Shown here piece by piece: positions 34,396-43,209 of a DNA stretch of 64,000 nucleotides. The notes beneath the pieces were generated by a model. That model saw only the letters and a list, made by a program, of their open reading frames with translations. It had not been told where the DNA came from and made no database searches. The stretch's first letter is position 1. Each line of letters starts with the position of its first letter. Source of the DNA: an uncultured Flavobacteriales bacterium (lineage in GTDB: Bacteria; Bacteroidota; Bacteroidia; Flavobacteriales_E; Vicingaceae); NCBI GenBank assembly GCA_937901255.1, contig CALCHN010000066.1:1-64000 (forward strand). Reading direction: 5' to 3'. The position numbers and the translations under genes are program-made.

Positions 34396-37300
34396 TTATT
34401 CTCCATCCATAAATATCATCCGTGATGCTCAAAAAGAAATGGAGTATATTATTACGGAGAATGCAGAAAAATCAGCAATTAAAATATTGAATGATTTCAA
34501 TAAGGGTTTTCATTCTTTTAGCATAATAGGTTCTTATGGCACAGGTAAATCATCTTTCCTTTGGGCATTACAACAAACTCTAACAAATAAAAAAACTTTT
34601 TTTGATGTAACACTACCCAAAAATGTTAATACTGTTGATGTTATAAATATTGTTGGTGATTATCATTCTCTCATACAAGCTTTCAATGATGTTTTTTCTA
34701 TTAAAGATGATTATACAAGTAATCAGAAATTATTTGATTGTATTTTTCAAACCTATACTAAACTAGGAAAAAATGGATTATTGGTTATTGTAATTGATGA
34801 GTTTGGAAAATTTTTAGAATATGCTGCCAATAATAATCCTGAAAAGGAAATGTACTTTATTCAGCAATTAGCTGAATTTGTAAATGACCCTAATAGAAAT
34901 ATACTTTTACTAACTTCGTTACATCAAGGCTTAGATACTTATGCTTATAACCTTTCTAGTACACAAAAAAATGAATGGAAAAAAGTTAAAGGAAGAATAC
35001 AAGAGATAGCTTTTAATGAGCCTGTTGAACAATTATTAACCTTAGCATCTAAGCATTTTGTTAGCTTTTTAGGAGAAACAAAAGAGAATAATTATTCTAA
35101 AACATTATTAAACCTTCAAAAAACAAATTATGTTTTTTCTGCAAAAACAGAATATTTTGAAAAAATAAAAAATTCGCTTTATCCATTAGACATTTTCTCT
35201 GCTTATATCTTAACGCTTGCCTTACAAAAATATGGACAAAATGAAAGGTCTTTATTTTCATTTTTACAAGCATCGGATGACTTGGGGTTAAATGATACTA
35301 ACCGAAAAGATATTTTGTTTTCTATTCCTTCGGTTTATAATTACTTGTTAAGTAATCACTATCATTTTCTGACTTCATCGGCTAATCCTGATTATTCGAA
35401 CTGGAACTTTATTAAAGATTCATTACAACGTGCTGAAGTTATTGACGACATTAAATTAATTGTAGCACAAGACCTAATTAAAACAATAGGTTTATTACAA
35501 ATATTTGCATCAAAAGGAGCGAAAATTAATGATGATTTCTTAATAAATTATTTACTTAATAAGCATAAGAAAGGTGAAATAGAAGCAACAATTAAAATTC
35601 TTGATAAAAACAAGATAATACGTTATTCAAAATTTAATTTTTCTTATCAGCTTTATCAAGGAACTGATTTAGATATAGAAAGAGCTTTAATTAAAGCTGA
35701 AAATCAAGTGTCTCAGGTGGTAAATTTAGTCCCTAAACTTTCAACCTATTTTAATTTTCCTATTGTAACAGCTAAATCCAACTCATACAGAACCGGAACA
35801 CCAAGACTTTTTGAATATGAGTTAAGTGAAACACCTATATTTAAAACTCCCGAAGGAGAAATAGATGGGTTTATTAACTTAATATTTAATCCTAAACTTA
35901 GTGTGAAAAAGATACAGGAAGCTACTAAAGATGTTGAACAAGCTATCATGTATGTTTTCTTTAAAAATTCTGATAAAATATCATCTGCCCTTTATGATAT
36001 TGAAAAAACAAAACAGGTACTAAGTAATATAGAAGATGATAAAGATTGGGTAGCAATCAGAGAACTTCAGTCTATAATAAACAGTAATACTATTTTACTA
36101 AATCATTATGTATTAGACGCTTTGTTTAATAATGATGTTGAATGGATTTATAAAGGAAATAAGCTTACCATATCAAATAAAAAGGAACTAAACAAAAAGC
36201 TATCTGTTATTTGTGATGAGGTTTATAAAAAAACTCCTATTATTAGAAATGAATTGTTTAATAAACATAATGTTTCTGCTGCAATATCTACCGCCCGAAA
36301 AAGTTATTTTAAAGCGTTAGTAAATTCTTCTCATGAAGAAGAATTAGGCTTTGAACCTACCAAATTTCCCCCCGAAAAAACAATTTACTATACCTTGTTA
36401 GTTAAAAATGGAATTCATAAAAAAGCAGGTTTAGACTATGGGCTTTTTGAACCTGATAAAAATTCCGATTTATACGAATTATGGAAAGTAAGTTCTGAAT
36501 TTTTAGCTAGTGCAAAAAATGAAAGAAAAAATATAACAGAACTTATAAATGTGCTAACATCAGCACCCTATAAAATAAAACAGGGAATTATTGATTTTTG
36601 GATTCCAACATTTTTATTTATTAGAAAAGGAGATTATGCTCTTTATTCTGAAGGTGTTTTTAAACCTTACATAAACGAACAAACGCTTTATTTAATTACC
36701 CGAAATCCTCAGGATTATCAAATTAAATCATTTGAATTAAATGATTTGAGGCTTTCTTTCTTTAATAAATATAGAGAGTTATTAAGACAAGAAAATAGTA
36801 CTAAATTTAATGTTGAAACTTTTATTGAAAGCGTTCGTCCTATTCTTTTGACCTTTAAAGAATTAACTATTTATTCGCAGCGTACAAAACGATTGTCTAA
36901 AGAAGCAATCAATCTCAGAAATGCTATTCAGTTTGCGGAAGACCCTGAGAAATTATTTTTTGATGAGTTCCCAAAATCTTTAGGCTTTAATTCAGTAGAG
37001 TTATTAAAATCAGAACAAAAATTCGATGATTATATATACAAGTTTCAAAATACATTAGATGAAATCAGAAATAGCTATAGTGAATTGTTAAACAGAGTTG
37101 AAAAATTTATAGCAAAAGAAACTTTAAATACAGAATCTGATTTCAATGTATATAAACAAGCTTTATCTAAAAGATTTTCGACATTAAAGGATCATCAGTT
37201 ATTAGCTAAGCAAAAAACATTTTTACAACGTGTAAATTCACCTTTAAATGATAGGGATAGTTGGTTAGAGTCTATTGGACAGGCATTAATTGGTAAGCCT

Positions 37301-37606
37301 ATTACAACAATTGAAGATAAAGAAGAAAAGATATTAAAAGATAATTTCAAGCATTTTGTGAAAGAACTAGACAATTTATGTGAGATAGAAAAGTTAGAAG
37401 TGGATGAAGAAAAAGAAGATGTTTTTAAATTCGATTTTACTACAAAAAAATCGGGGTTAATTCCTCATGTTGTCAGGGTTTCGAAGGATAAGATTTTAAA
37501 TGCAGAAAAAAATATTAGTGCTATTCAAAAAGAATTAGGACAAGATAAACAAATTAGAATTGCTATCTTAGCCAAATTATTAAAAATAGAATTAGATAAT
37601 GAATAA
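34385..37606 (+). CDS. sspC: Large P-loop ATPase, SspC-like
   Basis: A 1073-aa ATPase. Walker A is GSYGTGKSSFLWAL (about residues 49-62) and Walker B is LLVIVIDEFGKFLEYA (about 131-146). The rest is long, mostly helical and rich in Lys and Glu, with no further motif I can name. Size and position between DUF4007 and PP-loop genes match SspC, the ATPase of the phosphorothioation complex. Overlaps of 11 bp upstream and 8 bp downstream show tight co-translation. The similarity of SspC to BREX- or Dnd-associated ATPases is only general. Confidence 0.8.
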   Translation: MKTNYSPSINIIRDAQKEMEYIITENAEKSAIKILNDFNKGFHSFSIIGSYGTGKSSFLWALQQTLTNKKTFFDVTLPKNVNTVDVINIVGDYHSLIQAFNDVFSIKDDYTSNQKLFDCIFQTYTKLGKNGLLVIVIDEFGKFLEYAANNNPEKEMYFIQQLAEFVNDPNRNILLLTSLHQGLDTYAYNLSSTQKNEWKKVKGRIQEIAFNEPVEQLLTLASKHFVSFLGETKENNYSKTLLNLQKTNYVFSAKTEYFEKIKNSLYPLDIFSAYILTLALQKYGQNERSLFSFLQASDDLGLNDTNRKDILFSIPSVYNYLLSNHYHFLTSSANPDYSNWNFIKDSLQRAEVIDDIKLIVAQDLIKTIGLLQIFASKGAKINDDFLINYLLNKHKKGEIEATIKILDKNKIIRYSKFNFSYQLYQGTDLDIERALIKAENQVSQVVNLVPKLSTYFNFPIVTAKSNSYRTGTPRLFEYELSETPIFKTPEGEIDGFINLIFNPKLSVKKIQEATKDVEQAIMYVFFKNSDKISSALYDIEKTKQVLSNIEDDKDWVAIRELQSIINSNTILLNHYVLDALFNNDVEWIYKGNKLTISNKKELNKKLSVICDEVYKKTPIIRNELFNKHNVSAAISTARKSYFKALVNSSHEEELGFEPTKFPPEKTIYYTLLVKNGIHKKAGLDYGLFEPDKNSDLYELWKVSSEFLASAKNERKNITELINVLTSAPYKIKQGIIDFWIPTFLFIRKGDYALYSEGVFKPYINEQTLYLITRNPQDYQIKSFELNDLRLSFFNKYRELLRQENSTKFNVETFIESVRPILLTFKELTIYSQRTKRLSKEAINLRNAIQFAEDPEKLFFDEFPKSLGFNSVELLKSEQKFDDYIYKFQNTLDEIRNSYSELLNRVEKFIAKETLNTESDFNVYKQALSKRFSTLKDHQLLAKQKTFLQRVNSPLNDRDSWLESIGQALIGKPITTIEDKEEKILKDNFKHFVKELDNLCEIEKLEVDEEKEDVFKFDFTTKKSGLIPHVVRVSKDKILNAEKNISAIQKELGQDKQIRIAILAKLLKIELDNE

Positions 37607-38741
37607 AGTAAGACATGTTTTAGGTATTTCAGGAGGTAAAGATAGTGCTGCTTTAGCAATATATCTCCATGAAAAATATCCACAAATTGACTTTACTTAT
37701 TACTATACAGATACAGGAAAAGAGCTTGATGAAACTTATCAGTTGCTTGAAAACATCGAAATTTATTTAGGGAAAAAGATTGAAAAATTAGTGGCAGATG
37801 ATGCAAAAGCAGCTTCAGAAAATCCATTTGATTTTTTCCATAAATCTTTTAGAGGATATCTTCCCTCTGCTACAGCAAGATGGTGTACTAATCTGATGAA
37901 ATTACAACCTTTTGAAAAATTTGTAGGTACAGAAATACCAACTATATCTTATGTAGGTATTAGGGGAGATGAGGATAGAGACGGATATATTTCTAAAAAA
38001 AATAATATCCAATCTATTTTTCCTTTTAGAAGAAATATTTGGAGTGAAGATGTATTGCATAAATTATTTCATCCTGATAACAAACAGGTAGTTTTAGATT
38101 ACTACAATGGTATTTTTAATGGAGAACGATTAGATAAAGTAGTTGAATTATTAGATGCTGAAATTACTTTTGACCGTCACCAACGATTAGCAACAGAACG
38201 TCAAATTAAATATAAATTAAATGGACTTTTAGATATAGATGTTGTAGATTTTAACCATGCTACATTTAATTTCTTAAAGGGGACTAAATACCCATTATCA
38301 TTTGAAGAAGATTACCCTTTATTAGATAATGAAGATGTTTTGGTGCGTAATGACGTTTTTAGAATATTGAGAGAAAGCGGTGTTGGCGTACCAGCATATT
38401 ACGAAAAGAAAGAATATGAAGTTGACGGACAAAAAGGAGAGTATGCGAGAAGCCGATCGGGATGTTTCTTTTGCTTTTTTCAACAAAAGATAGAATGGGT
38501 TTGGTTATATGAACAACACCCTGAAAAGTTTAAGGAAGCAATGAAATATGAAAATGCAGATGAACTGTTTACATGGAATCAATATGAATCCTTAGAAGAG
38601 TTAACAAAACCAGAAAGAATTAAACAAATAAAATTAGAACATTTAAAGCGTACAGGACGTGAAAAATCAGAAAATTCTCCATACTTATTGGATATATTAG
38701 ATGATACAGAAGCGGATGGTTGTACAGCTTGTTTTATATGA
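37599..38741 (+). CDS. sspD: PP-loop ATP pyrophosphatase, SspD/DndC-like
   Basis: A 380-aa member of the PAPS-reductase/DndC superfamily. The PP-loop is SGGKDSAALA (about residues 11-20), and the TDTGKEL motif follows. Cysteines likely to hold an Fe-S cluster or carry sulfur are in RWCTNLMK, SGCFFCFF and DGCTACFI at the extreme C-terminus. It would activate the backbone phosphate for sulfur insertion. No cysteine desulfurase (SspA/DndA) gene is nearby, so a housekeeping IscS/SufS would have to supply sulfur. The next start comes after 3 bp. Confidence 0.85.
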   Translation: MNKVRHVLGISGGKDSAALAIYLHEKYPQIDFTYYYTDTGKELDETYQLLENIEIYLGKKIEKLVADDAKAASENPFDFFHKSFRGYLPSATARWCTNLMKLQPFEKFVGTEIPTISYVGIRGDEDRDGYISKKNNIQSIFPFRRNIWSEDVLHKLFHPDNKQVVLDYYNGIFNGERLDKVVELLDAEITFDRHQRLATERQIKYKLNGLLDIDVVDFNHATFNFLKGTKYPLSFEEDYPLLDNEDVLVRNDVFRILRESGVGVPAYYEKKEYEVDGQKGEYARSRSGCFFCFFQQKIEWVWLYEQHPEKFKEAMKYENADELFTWNQYESLEELTKPERIKQIKLEHLKRTGREKSENSPYLLDILDDTEADGCTACFI

Positions 38742-38744
38742 TTT

Positions 38745-39152
38745 ATGGAAACTAGAGTATATTTAGCAGGAGGGATGAATGAATCCAATTGGCAACAAAA
38801 AGTCATTGATAGTGTGGGAAAACAAAATTTTGTTTTTTATAATCCAAGAGAGCACTCATTAACAAATAGTGAAGAGTATACTTTTTGGGATTTATTTTAT
38901 GTAAAACAATCCGATATTTTATTTGCTTATATGCAAAATGATAATCCATCAGGTATTGGATTAACATTAGAGGTAGGATATGCAAGAGCTATGGATAAAT
39001 CAATAATTCTTATAGATGAACGATCTCAAAATGATAAAATTTTTGCAAGTAGATTTCAAATTGTTAGAGAAAGTTCAACAATTGTATTTGATAACTTGGA
39101 TGATGGTATAAGTTTTTTAAAAAAGATTAAAAATGGTATTACTGTGTTATAA
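38745..39152 (+). CDS. Nucleoside 2-deoxyribosyltransferase-like protein
   Basis: A 135-aa protein with the fold pattern of nucleoside 2-deoxyribosyltransferases: VYLAGGM at the N-terminus, SDILFAYM, and GIGLTLEVGYARAMDKSIILI, where Glu in LEVGYA is the usual nucleophile. It lies 3 bp after sspD in the same operon. Relatives appear in defence islands, where base removal or nucleotide-signal cleavage has been suggested. For this one the substrate is unknown. It could be an effector or a modifier of nucleotides in the phosphorothioation locus. Confidence 0.7.
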   Translation: METRVYLAGGMNESNWQQKVIDSVGKQNFVFYNPREHSLTNSEEYTFWDLFYVKQSDILFAYMQNDNPSGIGLTLEVGYARAMDKSIILIDERSQNDKIFASRFQIVRESSTIVFDNLDDGISFLKKIKNGITVL

Positions 39153-39168
39153 TAATATTAATCCTGAA

Positions 39169-39732
39169 ATGGAATTTGACTATGTCCAGTTTATAGCAAA
39201 TTTGGGGATAATAGTAGTGGGTTTAGCAGCAATTATATTTTCCTATTTTCAATTTAAAAAGAGCCTTGAAGCTGAAAAAAGAAGAGAAAAAAGAGAAGAA
39301 ATTAGAAAAAAGTTAGATGAATTTTATGGCCCTTTTCTTCAGCTACGCAAAAAAAGTGATATACTTTATGATAGATTCCAAAGTAAATTTAGAGCCAATG
39401 ATAAGGATTTTAGTACTCTAAGATATTTAATGAATGGACACAAATTTGAAGGGAATGACAAAAAGTTATTAGAAGAAATTATTATAATCGGTAAAAAATG
39501 CGAAGAATTAATCCATTCTAAAGCTGGGTTAATTGATGATTCAAATCTAAGAAATAATGTTTTACCTCGATTAACTACACATTTCTTAATATTACGGCTC
39601 GCATTTGAAGAAAAATTAGAGAACCAAGCACTCCGTTTTGATGATTTAACTTTTCCAAAAGAAATAGATGGGCTTATTGAGAAAAGATTTGTAGAATTAG
39701 GGGATGAATTAGATAAGTTATCTCAATCATAA
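39169..39732 (+). CDS. Single-pass membrane protein with charged cytoplasmic domain
   Basis: The ATG at 39169 is preferred to 39133 because the latter would overlap the previous gene by 20 bp and adds a poor leader; 187 aa. One membrane helix (about 8-28) is followed by a highly charged coiled-coil region (KKSLEAEKRREKREEIRKKLDEFYGPF) and a helical domain. This FYGP pattern after a membrane helix is seen in uncharacterised proteins of defence islands. It may anchor an effector at the membrane. Function unknown. Confidence 0.6.
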   Translation: MEFDYVQFIANLGIIVVGLAAIIFSYFQFKKSLEAEKRREKREEIRKKLDEFYGPFLQLRKKSDILYDRFQSKFRANDKDFSTLRYLMNGHKFEGNDKKLLEEIIIIGKKCEELIHSKAGLIDDSNLRNNVLPRLTTHFLILRLAFEEKLENQALRFDDLTFPKEIDGLIEKRFVELGDELDKLSQS

Positions 39733-39762
39733 TGCATCTTAATTTGTTACTTTTCAGTATTC

Positions 39763-40287
39763 ATGAGACAAGCAGCATTCAATTTAACTGGTAAGATAAA
39801 GGCACATGAAGTAACAAATCAACTTTATCCTATATTTTGGGATAAATTTGATTTTAAACTACTAAAAAAACACAATCCAAAATGGACTGAGATTAAATTT
39901 TTAAATGATAAAGGGGACGATTTAAGTGATGAAATGAAAACTTTGCCAGATGACCATGGTGGAATTTATATTTTTGTTATTAAATGTAATATTCTTCCTA
40001 CAACTTCTGAATATTTAGCATATATAGGTAGAGCTCAGTTTTCAGATAGCCATAATCTCAAAATCCGTTGTAGAAAATATTTTTATGAATATTTTACAGA
40101 AGAAGGAAGGCCTAAAATAACGCGTATGATTGGGCAATGGGGTAAATATTTATACCTTAAGTATGCAGAAATTGATGATAACAATGATACAGTTGAATTA
40201 GAAGCAAACTTAATAAATGCTATTTTACCTCCTTTTAATGATGAGATACCTGACAAAACAATAAAACAAGCTATTAATGCATTTTGA
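39763..40287 (+). CDS. GIY-YIG-like nuclease
   Basis: A 174-aa protein with a GIY-YIG pattern: GGIYIF, then EYLAYIGRAQ about 25 residues later, a basic segment (LKIRCRKYFYEY), and the conserved Glu/Asn end (ELEANLINAILPPFND). This is the expected order for a GIY-YIG endonuclease. In a phosphorothioation island without a recognisable SspE, it is a candidate cleavage effector. The catalytic Arg is probably in the KIRCRK segment, but I cannot confirm it. Confidence 0.65.
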   Translation: MRQAAFNLTGKIKAHEVTNQLYPIFWDKFDFKLLKKHNPKWTEIKFLNDKGDDLSDEMKTLPDDHGGIYIFVIKCNILPTTSEYLAYIGRAQFSDSHNLKIRCRKYFYEYFTEEGRPKITRMIGQWGKYLYLKYAEIDDNNDTVELEANLINAILPPFNDEIPDKTIKQAINAF

Positions 40288-40294
40288 ATAAAAA

Positions 40295-41560
40295 ATGAAG
40301 ATACCTGCTATTAGAGCCAAAATAGGAACATGGACATATTATATTTCTACATTAACGTTCCAACAAATTAATGATCATGTAGAAAAAATTGATGATCAAT
40401 TACATAATTCAGAAGGGTTAAAAGATATGATACAAAGAAGTATTACAAAGAATTATGTTAGTATTAAAGAATATATATTAAATCAACCAGAGATGTTCTT
40501 TAATTCAATAGTTTTGGCAGTATATAATGGTACTCCTTCGTGGATTGAAGTTGAATTAGAGTATGGAGATCAAGAATATTTTAATATGGGATTTCTTGAT
40601 TTCCCCGAAGAAAATGAAAAAATGTTCCCCGTTGATGGACAACATAGGGTAGAGGGAATTAAAGCAGCTTTAATAGATAATCCTGAATTAAAAAGTAATA
40701 CTATTGGGGCTATTTTTATTGGTCATAGTACAGACGCAGAAGGAATGCAAAAATCTCGCAGGCTTTTTACAACACTTAATAGGTATGCAAAACCTGTTAC
40801 AATGGATGATATAATTGCATTAGATGAAGATGATAGTATTGCTATAGTCACAAGAAGTTTATTGGAAAATTTTCAACTATTTTCAGGTAAAAATGTAACT
40901 AAATCAAAAAATAAAGCCATACCTGATACAGATAAAAACTCGATAACATCAATTATAACATTGTATCAATGTAATAGAGAATTATTAAAATTATTTCGAA
41001 AAAAAAGAAAAACAGAGGCCCCTAATAGTAGTAGGGATAAAAAAAGTTTTGCAGACTACTTAAAATTTAGACCAGAAGAAGAAGAAATAAGATTATTTAA
41101 TGAATTTTGTTTGGGTTTTTGGACTGCTTTTTCAGATAATATTACTGTCGTAAATGATTATTTAAATTCTTCTTTAGAAAAACCAGCATTAAATTATAGA
41201 AATAAAGAAACAGGAGGTAACTTAATTTTTAGACCTGTTGGTATATTGCCTTTTGTTCAGGCAGTAATAGAAATTTATAAAAGAACCGATGATACCTTTA
41301 CTAATATTTTTTCTAGATTTAATCAAATAAATATGAATATGGATAATATTCCGTGGAAACAAGTATTATGGAATCCTTATGAAAAAATAATGATTATGGG
41401 GTCTTCAGGTATAGTAAAATTACTTTTCATATACATGTATAAGACTGATATTATTAGAGCTAGTGAATTAAAATCGTTGAAAGAAAAATATGCTTCTAAA
41501 ATAAATTATGAAGAAGATGATTTAGATCCGGTTTTAAACGAAATTTCTATTTTACAATAA
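40295..41560 (+). CDS. DGQHR-domain protein, DndB-like
   Basis: A 421-aa protein with the family motif VDGQHRVEGI (about residues 112-121) and the typical SRRLFTTLNRYAKPVTMDDII. In dnd systems the DGQHR protein DndB is a transcriptional repressor of the modification genes; other DGQHR proteins are linked to defence islands. Here it sits inside the operon, 7 bp after the GIY-YIG gene. Regulation of modification dose is the likely role, but it could also sense DNA ends or nucleotides. Confidence 0.8.
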   Translation: MKIPAIRAKIGTWTYYISTLTFQQINDHVEKIDDQLHNSEGLKDMIQRSITKNYVSIKEYILNQPEMFFNSIVLAVYNGTPSWIEVELEYGDQEYFNMGFLDFPEENEKMFPVDGQHRVEGIKAALIDNPELKSNTIGAIFIGHSTDAEGMQKSRRLFTTLNRYAKPVTMDDIIALDEDDSIAIVTRSLLENFQLFSGKNVTKSKNKAIPDTDKNSITSIITLYQCNRELLKLFRKKRKTEAPNSSRDKKSFADYLKFRPEEEEIRLFNEFCLGFWTAFSDNITVVNDYLNSSLEKPALNYRNKETGGNLIFRPVGILPFVQAVIEIYKRTDDTFTNIFSRFNQINMNMDNIPWKQVLWNPYEKIMIMGSSGIVKLLFIYMYKTDIIRASELKSLKEKYASKINYEEDDLDPVLNEISILQ

Positions 41561-41567
41561 GATAGCA

Positions 41568-42002
41568 ATGGCAATATATGGTGCAGGATCAAACTGGAAC
41601 GGTGATGAAATGAAAGATATTTTCTTTGAAAAAGAACAATTTATTTTAGGCTGGAATGATGAACATGCAAAAGATTTATATGAAGCCATCACTACTTTAA
41701 AAACAGGAGATATTATATATCTCAAATCTAATTCTCCCGGATCAAGAAAAATAAGAGTAAAAGGTATTGGAGTAGTAACTAAATGTTTTATTCAAAATAT
41801 TACAGAAGGCGAATATGCTAATCAATCTGTTAAAGATTGGGATAGCTTATTTGTAAAAGTAAAATGGATTCAAAAAGAAGAATTTCATATAGTTATTCCT
41901 AAAGATGAAGGGAAACTAACCAACGTTAGAGCAGCAAGTTTTTATGAAGAATATTTGCCATTTGTACAAGAGAGGATATTAACTACTCTTTTCAATTTAT
42001 GA
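41568..42002 (+). CDS. Unknown small protein, possible modification reader
   Basis: A 144-aa protein. The sequence FILGWNDEHAKDLYEAITTLKTGDIIYLKSN, then KIRVKGIGVVTK, has the order of a small beta-barrel domain of PUA/EVE type (GD-x-(I/V)-x-L-K followed by a returning beta-strand). Similar barrels read modified bases in restriction systems. This is a suggestion from pattern only. It lies between the DGQHR gene and the LRAT-like gene, overlapping the latter by 4 bp (ATGA). Confidence 0.5.
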   Translation: MAIYGAGSNWNGDEMKDIFFEKEQFILGWNDEHAKDLYEAITTLKTGDIIYLKSNSPGSRKIRVKGIGVVTKCFIQNITEGEYANQSVKDWDSLFVKVKWIQKEEFHIVIPKDEGKLTNVRAASFYEEYLPFVQERILTTLFNL

Positions 42003-42595
42003 TGATGAAAAATCTAACTAGAAAAGATCCCACATATAAAATGCACGAGCTTCCAGACATTATTAATCCAGGATTTGAATGGAATGCTAAAATCGGTTAT
42101 ACAGGGTCAATTATAAAAAGAAGTCTTTTGAAGGCTACTAGTATTTTTCAGCATTTTGGAATTATTTATGGATTTGATTCTAATAATACATTATGGGTTA
42201 TAGAAAATAATTTAGATGGTGTAGAGTGTATAACTTTTGATGATTTTATGAATGGAGAAATTTATTTTGAAATAGAACATCAAACAAATTCAGATGCAAA
42301 AAAGTTAATTGAAATACTGAATAGAGCTAAAGAACGTTCAGGACTAGTTTACAGTTTGGATAAAAACAACTGCGAAATGTTTGCCAATTATTGTTTTTAT
42401 GGAGTAACAGCTAGCAAACAAATAGAAAACACAAAATTGATTTTAAATGGATTTATAACATACCTCGAATTTAGGGTCGCTAATACTAATGACGAAATCA
42501 AACATAGTTTTTTAGAATCATTGGCAGAATTTAGAACAGAATTTGAAATAAAAAGACCTGAAGAATTAACTAGAATAATAGAAAGGAAAAAGTAA
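41999..42595 (+). CDS. LRAT/NlpC-P60-like papain-fold enzyme
   Basis: A 198-aa protein with the circularly permuted papain-fold pattern of the LRAT family: a His-containing strand (FQHFGIIYGFD, H at about residue 50) and later the Cys motif NNCEMFANYCFYG, matching the NCExF signature, with Cys as nucleophile. LRAT-like enzymes are acyltransferases or thioesterases acting on lipids. It is the last gene of the operon, overlapping the previous one by 4 bp. An acyl-transfer or lipid-damaging effector in a phosphorothioation locus would be unusual. The function is inferred from fold signatures only. Confidence 0.6.
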   Translation: MMMKNLTRKDPTYKMHELPDIINPGFEWNAKIGYTGSIIKRSLLKATSIFQHFGIIYGFDSNNTLWVIENNLDGVECITFDDFMNGEIYFEIEHQTNSDAKKLIEILNRAKERSGLVYSLDKNNCEMFANYCFYGVTASKQIENTKLILNGFITYLEFRVANTNDEIKHSFLESLAEFRTEFEIKRPEELTRIIERKK

Positions 42596-42635
42596 TAGTT
42601 AAATTATAAAGTATTATTTCTGTATATTTGCACAT

Positions 42636-42791
42636 ATGAATCAACAACTTATGTTTAATATGATGTTTTTAATCTTTGGGGCAATTGGTGCTTTAGGAAC
42701 TTTGTATTCTGTTGTTGGAGATTTAAAAAAAAAACTTAATCTTGGTCATATCGAAATAATATTTCGTTTGGTTTTGACTGGTAATAGATGA
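42636..42791 (+). CDS. Possible 51-aa membrane peptide with own promoter
   Basis: MNQQLMFNMMFLIFGAIGAL is followed by a charged tail; one membrane helix at about residues 6-28. A perfect TATATTTG -7 box (42623-42630) ends only 5 bp before the ATG, so the mRNA would be leaderless or nearly so. No -33 TTG is clear. It lies at the 3' end of the phosphorothioation operon, in the space before the convergent UVR-like gene. Too short to be sure of. Confidence 0.4.
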   Translation: MNQQLMFNMMFLIFGAIGALGTLYSVVGDLKKKLNLGHIEIIFRLVLTGNR

Positions 42792-42851
42792 AAAAAATAT
42801 TTTATTTCATATTAATTAAATAAACCAATAAATATTTTGAGTTTCAATAAA

Positions 42852-43145
42852 TCATTTCTTTCTTCTATTATTCTTGTTTTTTAATGAATCTGAAATTAAG
42901 TCCGATATTTTTTGTTTAGCAAAAGATAATTCATCTTTTATGTCATCATACGTTTTAGTTCCATCAAGAAAACCATTAAGTGATATTTTTGCGTCTCGTA
43001 ACTTAGCACAATCTTCATAATTTTCTGTAGCAACATTTTTATCAAGCATTTCATCAATTTTTGATAATGCTAATTTAACTTCTGTCGGTTTTTGTGCCAT
43101 AATCTCATTATATAGCTTATCCGAATTGTTTTTCTTTTCATCCAT
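42852..43145 (-). CDS. Small UVR-motif-like helical protein (97 aa)
   Basis: A highly charged helical protein. ENYEDCAKLRDAKISLNGFL resembles the UVR motif (E-x-Y-E-x-A-x-x-x-R-D-x-I) by which UvrB and UvrC pair, and which also occurs in McsA and Clp proteins. It lies 64 bp downstream of the GHKL ATPase gene on the same strand, so the two may form a transcription unit. A second UVR-like small protein is at 46262-46684. A role as adaptor for the ATPase is a guess. Confidence 0.55.
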   Translation of the reverse strand: MDEKKNNSDKLYNEIMAQKPTEVKLALSKIDEMLDKNVATENYEDCAKLRDAKISLNGFLDGTKTYDDIKDELSFAKQKISDLISDSLKNKNNRRKK

Positions 43146-43209
43146 AATTTATGTTTTTATAACAATAATCAATTCAGAAAAGAAAATCAATAGTAAATTT
43201 ATTTTTTAT

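Noticed and set aside
39763..40287. SspE restriction protein
   Set aside because: No DUF262 or DUF1524 (HNH-type) pattern; the motifs are of GIY-YIG type and the protein is far too short for SspE.
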